Below, in pieces: positions 1 to 8,602 of a stretch of DNA of 64,000 nucleotides. A program made the translations under genes and the position numbers. The notes beneath the pieces are model-generated. The model saw only the letters and a program-made list of their open reading frames with translations. It was not told the DNA's origin and did no database searches. Source of the DNA: Winogradskyella thalassocola (GTDB taxonomy: Bacteria > Bacteroidota > Bacteroidia > Flavobacteriales > Flavobacteriaceae); assembly GCF_900099995.1 (NCBI RefSeq), contig NZ_FNCZ01000005.1:167973-231972 (forward strand). Direction: 5' to 3'. Every line of letters starts with the position of its first letter. Positions within the stretch are counted from its first letter, which is position 1.

Positions 1-1
1 G

Positions 2-193
2 TATAATGCACGATATACTTTTGAACCGATTATAGGAGAAACCTATCACTTATATCGCGATAAAAATGAAGAACCGTTTTTGTCTATAATAGCCCCTTCG
101 CATTGTAATTTTGATCATATTGGTAGTTTTTTATTGAATAGTGAACTGATTTGGAAGCGGGTTGAGGAAGAAGAAAGGACTCATAAAAAATAA
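2..193 (+). CDS. DUF2452-like protein, C-terminal fragment
   Basis: The reading frame is open from the window edge to a TAA and encodes about 63 residues, so the gene is cut at its 5' end. The peptide contains GETYHLYRDKNEEPFLSII followed by a phenylalanine- and tryptophan-containing tail. This resembles the C-terminus of DUF2452 proteins, small Bacteroidota proteins of unknown role. The family name is from memory and rests on the 'tYHLY...FLSmI' pattern; no function can be given. Confidence 0.5.
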   Translation, partial: YNARYTFEPIIGETYHLYRDKNEEPFLSIIAPSHCNFDHIGSFLLNSELIWKRVEEEERTHKK

Positions 194-280
194 GATGTTA
201 AGTATCAAACATTCATTTGTATTCTTCTTTTCACTACATTTAATAATAATTAAAAAGTAAAATCTAAAAAAAATATAGTC

Positions 281-385
281 ATGGCAAAATCACAAGACGC
301 AAAGAAAAATTCAAAAAAAGAGCCAACAAAATCGGCTAAAGAAAAAAAAGCAGATAAAATTGCTAAAAAAGCAAGTAGAAAATAG
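281..385 (+). CDS. Very small lysine-rich protein (34 aa)
   Basis: An ATG opens a 34-residue frame that begins MAKSQDAKKNSKKEP and is almost entirely Lys, Ala, Ser, Asp and Glu, with about 15 lysines. It is too basic and low in complexity to be an enzyme. It could bind nucleic acid or sit on the ribosome. An AT-rich leader precedes it and a terminator-like hairpin follows about 120 bases downstream. Its reality rests on a clean start, the strongly biased composition and a plausible transcription unit; there is no homology evidence. Confidence 0.5.
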   Translation: MAKSQDAKKNSKKEPTKSAKEKKADKIAKKASRK

Positions 386-506
386 AAGCCTTTAACGTGT
401 TTTCTGATTTTCTACAGATTAGGTTATCATTTTAGTTAATCGCTGAGTGTTGGTGGCTGATAGTCGCTGAAGGAATTGTAATTAACAGTTTCATTAAAGT
501 TTAATA

Positions 507-533
507 AAACCACTTCCAATGAGGTGGTTTTTT
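507..533 (+). terminator. Rho-independent terminator
   Basis: A nine-pair stem (AAACCACTT with AGGTGGTTT, one G-T pair) encloses a six-base loop and runs into a T tract. It lies after the small lysine-rich gene and before the NYN gene. This argues against the long start of the NYN gene at 524, inside the hairpin. Confidence 0.7.
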
Positions 534-580
534 ATTTTAAAGCCCTTATCTTTAGGATTACAAAAACAACCGATAAATTT

Positions 581-1342
581 ATGGACATAAAACTAGCCGT
601 ACTAATTGATGGTGATAACATACCATCAGCTTACGTAAAAGAGATGATGGAAGAAATTGCAAAATATGGTAACCCAACCATTAAACGTATTTATGGAGAT
701 TGGACCAAACCACATCTTAACAAGTGGAAAAATTTACTCTTAGAAAATGCCATAACACCAATTCAGCAATATGCTTATACAGTAGGAAAGAATGCTACAG
801 ATTCTGCAATGATTATCGATGCTATGGATATCCTGTATTCAGAAAAAGTCGATGGCTTTTGTTTAGTTTCTAGTGATAGCGATTTTACACGTTTAGCAAC
901 ACGTTTGCGTGAAGCCGGAATGAAGGTTTATGGTATTGGTGAAAAGAAAACGCCAAACCCGTTTATTGTGGCTTGCGATAAGTTTATTTACATAGAGATT
1001 CTTAAAAACCAACGTGAAGAGCGTCCTTTAGAATCTAGCACAGCACCAACATCACCAAAAAGTGATTATGATACCATTACTCAAAAGGAAATTAACTTTA
1101 TAGCAACAACCATAGATGACGTGGCAGATGACGATGGTTGGGCATTTTTAGGTGATGTGGGTAGCTTACTACAAAAGAAACAACCTAATTTTGATTCTAG
1201 AAATTATGGCTTTCAGAAATTAACTCCTTTAATTAATTCAATTTCAGCGTTCGAAACAGAACGACGCGAAGATTCAAAAGGGCGTTCAAAATTAATATAT
1301 GTTAAGTTGAAAGAAGATCAACCTAAACGGAAAAAGAGATAA
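581..1342 (+). CDS. NYN (PIN-like) domain protein with C-terminal OST-HTH/LOTUS domain
   Basis: The 253-residue protein begins MDIKLAVLIDGDNIP, the first strand and acidic motif of the NYN/LabA-like PIN fold. A second acidic cluster, LVSSDSDFTRLATRLREAG, is typical of the metal site of this family. Residues about 165-245 resemble an OST-HTH/LOTUS RNA-binding domain (start FLGDVGSLLQKKQPNF). The combination suggests an RNA-directed nuclease or RNA-binding protein. The longer frame from 524 is rejected because it begins inside the terminator hairpin; the ATG at 581 starts exactly at the conserved domain. Substrate is unknown. Confidence 0.85.
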   Translation: MDIKLAVLIDGDNIPSAYVKEMMEEIAKYGNPTIKRIYGDWTKPHLNKWKNLLLENAITPIQQYAYTVGKNATDSAMIIDAMDILYSEKVDGFCLVSSDSDFTRLATRLREAGMKVYGIGEKKTPNPFIVACDKFIYIEILKNQREERPLESSTAPTSPKSDYDTITQKEINFIATTIDDVADDDGWAFLGDVGSLLQKKQPNFDSRNYGFQKLTPLINSISAFETERREDSKGRSKLIYVKLKEDQPKRKKR

Positions 1343-1487
1343 GCTAAAGATGAAATAGTTGTAAGCGATTTTTAATACAATTATTTCAATTAAACTGTAA
1401 GCGATGCATCTGTTAAAGTAGCAATAACCTAAAAGTTTTCGTTTTTATTATTATAAATTGCCTGTTAACCATTTAATATTATAATAT

Positions 1488-2318
1488 ATGAAAAAAATTA
1501 CTTTAGCAATTGCCTTTTTAGCATTAGGAGCACAGGCTCAAACTTTTCCTAGTCCATACTGTGATATTCCAGAACTAGAGAATCCTTGGGGAGTAGAAGA
1601 AATTTCAACGGTGAGCTTTGCAGGTACTAGTATCTCAAATTCAGACATTTTCTCTGTATTAGTGGATGAAACAGCTACAATAGTAAACGTGGCACCAGAT
1701 GAAACGTATTCAATTACTATTACAGGAAATACTTATGGTGACTTTGACGCAAATATAGTAGCTTTTATAGATTGGAATCAAAATGATATTCTCGATGATG
1801 CAGGTGAAGTATATGAACTTGGATTACTTTCTAACACCGATGGTGCCGATGGTATATCTATATCTTTAGATATTTCAGTACCTACGGATGCTGTTTTAGG
1901 TGAGACACGTATAAGAATCACAAAAACATATACAGATCAAGGAACTGAAATTAATCCTCCTTCAACAGCTATTGTAGATCCTTGTGGAATTATTTTTGAT
2001 GCATTTGGTGAAGGAACTCAAGAAAGCTATGGACAAGCCTTAGATTTTACATTAAACTTAGCGCCTTTAAGTGTGAATCAGTTTGAAATTAGTGCTTTAA
2101 GAGTTTATCCTAACCCTGTACAAGATATTTTAAATATTGATTATAAATCAGAATTAACAGGTGTGAAAATATATAATCTTTTAGGGCAAGAAGTACTAAA
2201 TAGAACTACTGCTTCGTCTCAACTGAAATTAGATATATCTGAAATTACCTCTGGAATGTATATCGTAGAATTATTTTCGGAAGAAGGTGAGTATAGTTTT
2301 AGAGTTGTAAAAAACTAA
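1488..2318 (+). CDS. Secreted GEVED-domain protein with T9SS type A sorting domain
   Basis: A signal peptide (MKKITLAIAFLALGAQAQ) is followed by a GEVED-type beta domain with the motif IDWNQNDILDDAGEVYEL at about residues 85-103. The last 75 residues begin YPNPVQDIL and end in a short basic tail, the C-terminal type A sorting domain of the type IX secretion system. The protein should be exported across the outer membrane and either anchored or released. The central domain gives no enzyme signature, so it is probably adhesive or carbohydrate-binding. Gene length and domain order are normal for such cargo. Confidence 0.85.
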   Translation: MKKITLAIAFLALGAQAQTFPSPYCDIPELENPWGVEEISTVSFAGTSISNSDIFSVLVDETATIVNVAPDETYSITITGNTYGDFDANIVAFIDWNQNDILDDAGEVYELGLLSNTDGADGISISLDISVPTDAVLGETRIRITKTYTDQGTEINPPSTAIVDPCGIIFDAFGEGTQESYGQALDFTLNLAPLSVNQFEISALRVYPNPVQDILNIDYKSELTGVKIYNLLGQEVLNRTTASSQLKLDISEITSGMYIVELFSEEGEYSFRVVKN

Positions 2319-2343
2319 TAATTCTAAACACTTTTCTTAAAAT

Positions 2344-2378
2344 AAAAAAACTTAGTCTATTACAGACTAAGTTTTTTT
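2344..2378. terminator. Bidirectional terminator between convergent genes
   Basis: A perfect nine-pair stem (ACTTAGTCT with AGACTAAGT, loop ATTAC) is flanked by an A run on the left and a T run on the right. It lies between the plus-strand T9SS gene and the minus-strand gene at 2416 and can end transcription from both. Confidence 0.85.
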
Positions 2379-2415
2379 ATATCTAATATCTAAAAGCAAA
2401 AAGCTAGAAGTGATG

Positions 2416-2766
2416 TTATTTAATTACAACAAGTTCTCCTGATCCTATAGCTTTTGCGTAATTGGCTTTAACTTTGTTTAGTATACCAAAGAATTTAGAG
2501 CCATCTTTTTTCTTAAGTGTCACTGTCGTAGATCCGTTATCTTCTGTTTCTATGTCATCAATAACAACAGCTTCATTATTTACAGATTTATAACCCGTAA
2601 CAATACCGCGTTTTATTAACGTATTTGCTTTAGGAAAATCAATGTGATTAAAGCCTTCAGCAGATGGTGTTTTGACGGTTAGAATATCTCCAACTTTTGG
2701 CTCATTATGAGCAGAAGCCGACAATAAGAATGTAAAGCATAAAAGTGTAAAAAGTAATTTTTTCAT
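2416..2766 (-). CDS. Small exported protein of unknown function
   Basis: The 116-residue protein has a clear signal peptide (MKKLLFTLLCFTFLLSASAHN) and a mature part of about 97 residues rich in Lys, Val and Thr, with KVGDILTVKTPSAEGFNHIDF near its start. The pattern suggests a small beta-barrel or SH3-like fold. No family was recognised. It is monocistronic and ends at the shared bidirectional terminator. Confidence 0.75.
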   Translation of the reverse strand: MKKLLFTLLCFTFLLSASAHNEPKVGDILTVKTPSAEGFNHIDFPKANTLIKRGIVTGYKSVNNEAVVIDDIETEDNGSTTVTLKKKDGSKFFGILNKVKANYAKAIGSGELVVIK

Positions 2767-2929
2767 AATTAGTTGAGTTTAAATTGATATTATGATAAAA
2801 ATAATAAGATTTATTGGTAGGATTTGTCACTTTTAATAATTCTTAACATTTGTAAATGCAATTTATTTTTAGGATTATTTTTTTCTTATTTTAGTTTTTT
2901 AAATAACGAATGATAACACCAGATAAACT

Positions 2930-3454
2930 ATGAAATTACTAGGAATAGGATCAAGGATTAACCACTCAGACTATGGAAAAGGAGTTGTTACCAATGTCAC
3001 GTCTAAACACTATTGGGTAACCTTTATAGATAACGGATTAGAGACTATAGATTTAGACTCAGAATTTGAAGTGATTGAAGCCGCGGAAGATGAAGTTGAT
3101 ACGGTAAGTTTTTATGAAGTAGAGCGTAGTTTAAAATCCATATTAAAAAAATGGTCGGATGCTTCAGAAGTTGTCACTATTGCAGATAAATGGAAAGGTG
3201 GAAAATTAATTATGGAACCTAGAGATTCTAACTTAAAATCGAGTGAAGTACCAATTGATACCTTCTTTCATAAAATCACTATGGTGCGTGACCGCTTGCG
3301 TGTTATGGAGCAAAAGATCAATTCAAGCAATCTTGAAGAACAAGATAAGATAGATTTACAACAGTATATTACGAGAAGTTACGGAAGTCTAACGAGCTTT
3401 AATGTGTTGTTTAAGTTGAAGACACAGCAGTTTGTTGGGCAGCGGTCTAAATAG
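2930..3454 (+). CDS. Conserved protein with N-terminal Tudor/SH3-like segment
   Basis: The first 50 residues (GIGSRINHSDYGKGVVTNVT then YWVTFIDNGLE) match the small 'V-H-x-YGKGvV' beta fold seen in transcription-repair and helicase-associated Tudor-like domains. The remaining 120 residues are predicted helical and charged, with the motif FFHKITMVRDRLRVMEQKI. Proteins of this shape are common in Bacteroidota and uncharacterised. A nucleic-acid-associated role is an inference from the N-terminal fold only. Confidence 0.75.
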   Translation: MKLLGIGSRINHSDYGKGVVTNVTSKHYWVTFIDNGLETIDLDSEFEVIEAAEDEVDTVSFYEVERSLKSILKKWSDASEVVTIADKWKGGKLIMEPRDSNLKSSEVPIDTFFHKITMVRDRLRVMEQKINSSNLEEQDKIDLQQYITRSYGSLTSFNVLFKLKTQQFVGQRSK

Positions 3455-3600
3455 TTTTTGGTTGAAACGTTTTTGAATCCCTTATTAATGTTCAATACTG
3501 TCGGAATTTAGGTGTTTAATTTTTATTTTGTTGTGTGATTTGGTCGTGGTTTTTACAACTTAGCAACTTAGCGTCTCTGCACCTTTACGTGAAAAAAAAA

Positions 3601-4332
3601 TTAAAGTTTTAAGCCCTTGACATCCGTAATCTCAATACCCAAAAACAAAAACTTATGAAAGGTTGGTAGCAGAGCTCCACTTTCTGTGGTTGTCCAGTTC
3701 TCCCAAGTAGCCTCTATGCCTTCAATAGGAAGAATATTTACCCACATTTGAAAGCTTTTTGGTTTTCCAGAATCATCTAAATGCCATAAATAGGAATCAC
3801 CTGGCGTAGTTCCTCCAGAAGTGTAAGTCACTAATAGTGCATCTTCATGATCTTCTGATTTTACTAGGCGACGTTCAACTCCTGGGTCAAACACTTTGTA
3901 AGGTGCAACCAACCAAAACGAATCGTTGTTAAAATAACTTTCGGCTTTTGTAATATAATCTTGTTTTTCAATGCCGTTGTATTCTTGTTCTAAAACAAAA
4001 ACTTTTGAGTTATTTCGATTTTCCAAATCTAAAATTACGGTGAAATCGTCCCAATACACTTCACAGGTTTTATCAGATTTATACCATTTATAATGGTGTC
4101 TACCTTTAAACGTCCATTCTATATATGCCGTATTTAAATAAGCTTCTTCATTTAAGGCTTGTAGCATATTTGTTGCTAACTGGTCGGCTTTAGCTCCTTG
4201 TTCGCCTGTCGGCAACTCTTCATTGTATTTAAAATATATAAACCCGAAGAGTAGGAGGGTTGGTAAAGTGAAGAATACGATGAGTCCACCTATTATTTTT
4301 AGTGCTTTTTTTAGTTTAGATTGTTTAGCCAC
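3601..4332 (-). CDS. Conserved membrane-anchored protein of unknown function
   Basis: The 243-residue protein has a basic N-terminus, one hydrophobic segment at about residues 12-33 and a long soluble part that should face the periplasm. The soluble part is rich in Trp and Tyr and includes WTFKGRHHYKWYKSDKTCEV. No catalytic motif was recognised. It is transcribed alone; a palindromic intergenic repeat lies upstream. Confidence 0.75.
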   Translation of the reverse strand: MAKQSKLKKALKIIGGLIVFFTLPTLLLFGFIYFKYNEELPTGEQGAKADQLATNMLQALNEEAYLNTAYIEWTFKGRHHYKWYKSDKTCEVYWDDFTVILDLENRNNSKVFVLEQEYNGIEKQDYITKAESYFNNDSFWLVAPYKVFDPGVERRLVKSEDHEDALLVTYTSGGTTPGDSYLWHLDDSGKPKSFQMWVNILPIEGIEATWENWTTTESGALLPTFHKFLFLGIEITDVKGLKL

Positions 4333-4376
4333 GACGTGTTAAATTGTTTGTTGTGCAAATTTAGTATAAATAGTTG

Positions 4377-4472
4377 ACGTCATGGCGAGGAAGAATGACA
4401 AAGCAATCTGTTGAATGTTTCATTATACTTTCAATTTGTTCCTCGTAACAAGTTCAAGCCTTATAATGACGT
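4377..4472. repeat. Imperfect palindromic intergenic repeat
   Basis: The ends are ACGTCAT and ATGACGT, and inner boxes CGAGGAA and TTCCTCG are also inverted. The left part reads like the dispersed 'GCGAGGAAGAATGACAAAGCAATCT' family of flavobacterial intergenic repeats. That family identification is from memory. It sits between two minus-strand genes. Confidence 0.5.
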
Positions 4473-4477
4473 AAAAC

Positions 4478-7400
4478 TTAATTATCAGACTTATAACCTT
4501 CAGGACGTTTCCATCGTACAGGAGCTTTTGGTTCTGGTTTCAGTTGAAATTCATTATTTTTAAGTAATTTCATAGCTTCTTCAACAGCACGTTCTAACTG
4601 TGGGTCAATGCCTTTAGATGTTAATTTGGGGTCTTGAATCACTTCAATATCTGGAGCCACTCCTTCTCCTTCAACAGCCCATTCTCCATTGACGTCGTAA
4701 AACCCACCACGTGGAGCAACCATTCGTCCTCCATCAATAAAATCGGGAGTGTCCCAAGTACCTACCAGCCCTCCCCAAGTTCGGGTGCCGATCATCGGTC
4801 CTATATTTTTCATTTTAAACATGTAAGGCAGTAAATCACCACCTGATCCGGCACGTTCGTTAATCAACATGACTTTTGGTCCCCAAATTCCAGCCATTGG
4901 TGTGGTCCATGGTCGGTTATCATTAGCTCTACTGTTAAAGTAGCCAAACAATTCACGCGACATAATATCTATCATATAATCAGCTGCTGAACCACCTCCA
5001 TTATTACGTTCGTCTATAACAACACCTTTTTTATCTTGTTGTGAGAAATAGTAGCGGTTAAAAGACGTGAAGCCACCAGCACCTGTATTGGGAACATAGA
5101 CATAAGCCAATTTCCCATTAGAGAGTTCATCTACTTTTCTGCGATTGCCTTCAATCCAATCTATGGCTCGCAAGCTACGTTCGTTGCTTACAGGCTTTAT
5201 TAAGACGGTTTTAGCATCTGTTAGCGATGGTTTTGAATTTATTGTAATATTAATTTCACGATCCGCCGTTTGTTCTAATACACTATAAGGATTTACAGTT
5301 TCGGAAAGCTCTTTGCCATTTATCGCTAAAATATAATCGCCTACATTTACATTAATTCCAGGTTTTGCTAATGGAGCATTAATATCAGGGTTCCAACGTT
5401 CTCCATTAAATATTTTAGTGATTTTATAGTTGCCGTTTTCGAGTTCTAAATCACAACCTAGTAACCCCACAGGCACACGATCTACATTTGGGAAGTCGCC
5501 GCCAGATACGTACGAATGCCCAATAGCAACTTCACCACTCATAATATCCACAACGTAGTTTAAATCCGTTCTATGTCGTACATGGTCTATCCAAGGCGAA
5601 TACCATTTGTAAATGGCGTCCCAAGGTGCACCATGAACATTATCTACATATAAGAAATCGCGCATATATCTCCAGCCTTCTTTAAATATTTGATGGGCTT
5701 CGGCTTTAGGATCTATCTTTATTTTTAGATTGGTTTTTAAATTATCTTTTCCAGGTTTTGGTGGTGATTTGGTATCGGTCATTACCCAACTTCCTTTTTG
5801 GAATAGAAGTACCGAATTTCGGTCTTCTGAAGCAACCATCTGATAAACACCATCTGCATAGTCCGTCTTTTCTTCTTTTTCAACGTCAAACGTATAGACT
5901 TTAAGTCCGTCTTCATTCTGAATCGCTTCAGAGACAAAGACCGTATTTGTCGGTCCTTTAAGAAGTTCCATATAATTTCTAGCTGGTAAATTTAAGGCAA
6001 CGGCTCTGTCAAAAATTCCAGTTTCGGTAATGGTAATTGAAACATTTTTAGGTTCTTCTTTGTCATTATCTCCACCTTTTTTCTTGTCTTTAGGTTTCTT
6101 ATCGCTATCCTTGTCTTTCTTTTCAATCTCCTCCATGTCATTCTTTGGAAGATTTGGTGCATCATCTTGAGCATTTAAAACAATAGCATATAAGTTTCGT
6201 GTTAAGGTGGCTGCCGAATCGTAATTACTCATATCTAACCAACCGGTCTGAAGACCGTAATTGGTGCTTGCTAACGTGTAAATATATTTACCTGATGCAT
6301 CCCAAACCGGACTAATAGCATCTGCAATTGGGTCTGTAATTTGAATCGTTTTCTTGGAGTCAATATTATATGCAAAAATAGATTTGAAATGACTCTCTAA
6401 TTGCTTTGAAAAGGCAATCCACTTGCTGTCTGGCGACCACACCGGATTCATAGTACGATTAGGATGTGCGTAACGATCGGTTGCTACAATCTCAGCGTTT
6501 TTAGTTTCTAAATTAAGAATCCAGATATTGTAATGTGTGTCTGTGTATGCGATGTGTTTTCCATCTGGTGACCAATCGGGTTTAAAATAGAAGGTAGGAT
6601 TTGGTAGATTAATCGCTTCTACATTTTGCCCATTTTGATCGGCTATTAGTAATTGATATTCCCCACTTTTATCTGAAAACCATGCGATTTTATCACCTTT
6701 AGGAGACCAAATAGGATTACGATCAGCAACGCCAGGTGAGTTCGTGATATTCATCCAAGTGCCGTTTTCTTTAGGTACGGTGAAAATTTCACCACGATGC
6801 TCAAAAATGGCACGTTTGCCGTTTGGTGACAGATTAGGATTAGATAAATTTGGTGCAGATACATCTTCCCATTTTGTTCTATAAAAGTTTAAATCGGCTT
6901 TAACATCTATATGTAATTGTTTGGTGTCTCCTGAAACTGGATTATAAACATGAAGATAGCCACCTTGCTCGTAAACGATCTTATCTTCACTAGCATCTAA
7001 ACTTTTAACATCAAATTTCTTATGAAAGGTAATTTGCTTTTCTTCTTTAGTACTTGGGTTAAAGTACCAAATGTTCATGGTATAATCGCGCTCAGACATA
7101 AAATACACAATACCATTTAACCACACAGGATCTAAATGCCGTTCTTTTGTTGGTTGTGAGGTTCTAATGAGCTCTTTGGTTTTCATATCTACCACCCAAA
7201 TTGGCATGGCTTGTCCACCACGATAATTTCTCCATTCGGCATCCCATCCTGTAATTGGAGTGTATGCTAAGTACGTTCCATCAGGAGATAATTCTCCATA
7301 AGCAGCTCTAGGAATATCTAATGCTTTTGGTAAACCTCCGTTTGTAGACACTGTAAAAAACTTACTTGTCATTGTCGGCTGACTTTCTCTACTAGACCTA

Positions 7401-7756
7401 AAGAGTACGTTGCCATCGGGAGTCCAACCTTGGACGTAGTCTGCTTCTGGATGATAGGTTAATCGTTTTGGTTCTCCTCCTTCTGAAGGCATCACATACA
7501 CATCAACATTACCATCGTATTGTGCTGTAAAGGCAATTTGTGTTCCGTCGTTAGAGAAATGTGGACTAGATTCATAGCCGTCATCGCTGGTTAACCTAAT
7601 GGCAGTTCCACCATTTACGGAAGCTTTCCATAAGTCGTTGGCATAAACAAATACAACATCATTACCATGCAAAGTGGGTTGTCTTAAGAGTTGTGTGCCT
7701 TGTGAAAATGAGAGTAGTGAGTAGCAGAATGCTAGTGTAACAATAAATTGTTTCAT
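4478..7756 (-). CDS. Tricorn-type S41 protease
   Basis: The 1092-residue protein has a signal peptide, then TolB/tricorn-like beta-propeller repeats (for example FSNDGTQIAFTAQYDGNVDVYVM and WSPKGDKIAWFSDKSGEYQL). A Lys/Asp-rich linker lies near residues 540-575, a PDZ domain near 760-860 (VGDYILAINGKELSE), and a C-terminal S41 peptidase domain. The NERAGSGGD motif near residue 970 should hold the nucleophile Ser. Tricorn homologues degrade peptides. The signal peptide places this one in the periplasm, unlike the cytoplasmic archaeal enzyme. Length and domain order are normal for the bacterial family. Confidence 0.9.
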   Translation of the reverse strand: MKQFIVTLAFCYSLLSFSQGTQLLRQPTLHGNDVVFVYANDLWKASVNGGTAIRLTSDDGYESSPHFSNDGTQIAFTAQYDGNVDVYVMPSEGGEPKRLTYHPEADYVQGWTPDGNVLFRSSRESQPTMTSKFFTVSTNGGLPKALDIPRAAYGELSPDGTYLAYTPITGWDAEWRNYRGGQAMPIWVVDMKTKELIRTSQPTKERHLDPVWLNGIVYFMSERDYTMNIWYFNPSTKEEKQITFHKKFDVKSLDASEDKIVYEQGGYLHVYNPVSGDTKQLHIDVKADLNFYRTKWEDVSAPNLSNPNLSPNGKRAIFEHRGEIFTVPKENGTWMNITNSPGVADRNPIWSPKGDKIAWFSDKSGEYQLLIADQNGQNVEAINLPNPTFYFKPDWSPDGKHIAYTDTHYNIWILNLETKNAEIVATDRYAHPNRTMNPVWSPDSKWIAFSKQLESHFKSIFAYNIDSKKTIQITDPIADAISPVWDASGKYIYTLASTNYGLQTGWLDMSNYDSAATLTRNLYAIVLNAQDDAPNLPKNDMEEIEKKDKDSDKKPKDKKKGGDNDKEEPKNVSITITETGIFDRAVALNLPARNYMELLKGPTNTVFVSEAIQNEDGLKVYTFDVEKEEKTDYADGVYQMVASEDRNSVLLFQKGSWVMTDTKSPPKPGKDNLKTNLKIKIDPKAEAHQIFKEGWRYMRDFLYVDNVHGAPWDAIYKWYSPWIDHVRHRTDLNYVVDIMSGEVAIGHSYVSGGDFPNVDRVPVGLLGCDLELENGNYKITKIFNGERWNPDINAPLAKPGINVNVGDYILAINGKELSETVNPYSVLEQTADREINITINSKPSLTDAKTVLIKPVSNERSLRAIDWIEGNRRKVDELSNGKLAYVYVPNTGAGGFTSFNRYYFSQQDKKGVVIDERNNGGGSAADYMIDIMSRELFGYFNSRANDNRPWTTPMAGIWGPKVMLINERAGSGGDLLPYMFKMKNIGPMIGTRTWGGLVGTWDTPDFIDGGRMVAPRGGFYDVNGEWAVEGEGVAPDIEVIQDPKLTSKGIDPQLERAVEEAMKLLKNNEFQLKPEPKAPVRWKRPEGYKSDN

Positions 7757-7917
7757 GTTTGGATGGTTTTGATACGTAGGTTTTGCTATAAAATTCGGTG
7801 AGTATAAATATACAATTTACAGTTTCTTGAATATTTAAAAAGATGTTAAAAACCTATTAAACATCTTAAATTCATGACGTTTTTCATTAGAATACAGTCT
7901 CAAACAACAATTAAGTT

Positions 7918-8523
7918 CTAAAAATTTTCAAACTGTTTTTCTATCTCAATGCGTTTTGTAATACTAAACGCTCTTAGATCTTCAAAAAATAGAATAAAAT
8001 CGCTTTCAAATTCTTCATAATGTTCTTGTAGCTCTTTGGTAGCTTCATTCATTTTGGAGAGACCTTTGGTTCTGTGATTCATGCCGTTTAAAACAATTTG
8101 AATTCCTTCAACTGTAGCATAACTCAGTAGCCAATTACCTTCTATCATTATCGGAGTTATTCTTTTAAAACGAGGAGGTAGAATGGTTATGTTTTTAGTA
8201 AGAGTTTTATAAAAATCTGCGATGTAAATGTCTAGTGGGATGTCGGAATACGCTTTCCAGTTTTTAGCTAAAAAATGATCGAAAAAGATATCTACAATAA
8301 CTCCGCTATAATGTCCATAACCTTTATGTAAGCGTTTGGTACATTGTCTAAAAAGAGGATGTGCATCTGTAAACGTATCGATATTGCGATGCAATTGAAT
8401 TCCAATTTGGATGTCTTTAGGGTATAATTTATACTTATTACCTCTAACTCCGTCTGCGACAAAGTTGCCTATAGCAATGTGTTCATTGTCTCCTGAAAGA
8501 TAAATATGAGCGAGAAAATTCAT
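7918..8523 (-). CDS. acpH: Acyl carrier protein phosphodiesterase (AcpH family)
   Basis: The protein begins MNFLAHIYLSGDNEHIAIGN and contains LHRNIDTFTDAHP and FFDHFLAKNW, the conserved His/Asp motifs of the DUF479/AcpH family. AcpH removes 4'-phosphopantetheine from holo acyl carrier protein. Its 201 residues match the family. It is transcribed divergently from the phosphoglucosamine mutase gene with about 80 bases between them. Confidence 0.85.
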   Translation of the reverse strand: MNFLAHIYLSGDNEHIAIGNFVADGVRGNKYKLYPKDIQIGIQLHRNIDTFTDAHPLFRQCTKRLHKGYGHYSGVIVDIFFDHFLAKNWKAYSDIPLDIYIADFYKTLTKNITILPPRFKRITPIMIEGNWLLSYATVEGIQIVLNGMNHRTKGLSKMNEATKELQEHYEEFESDFILFFEDLRAFSITKRIEIEKQFENF

Positions 8524-8577
8524 GTTTCGAAATTACAAATTCATAATCACAAAATAGTTAAAAACGGTATATCTATT

Positions 8578-8585
8578 TATATTTG
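8578..8585 (+). promoter_or_regulatory. Bacteroidota -7 promoter box (TATATTTG)
   Basis: The box matches TAnnTTTG exactly and ends 17 bases before the ATG of the phosphoglucosamine mutase gene. No clear -33 TTTG was found at the usual distance. Confidence 0.55.
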
Positions 8586-8602
8586 CTAAAAATAGAAATT
8601 AC

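Noticed and set aside
386..506. Small RNA or tRNA gene before the terminator at 507
   Set aside because: No cloverleaf or other conserved RNA pattern could be traced; the stretch may just be a 3' untranslated region.
4634..4834. Plus-strand frame inside the tricorn protease gene
   Set aside because: It is a shadow on the opposite strand of a strongly conserved coding region.
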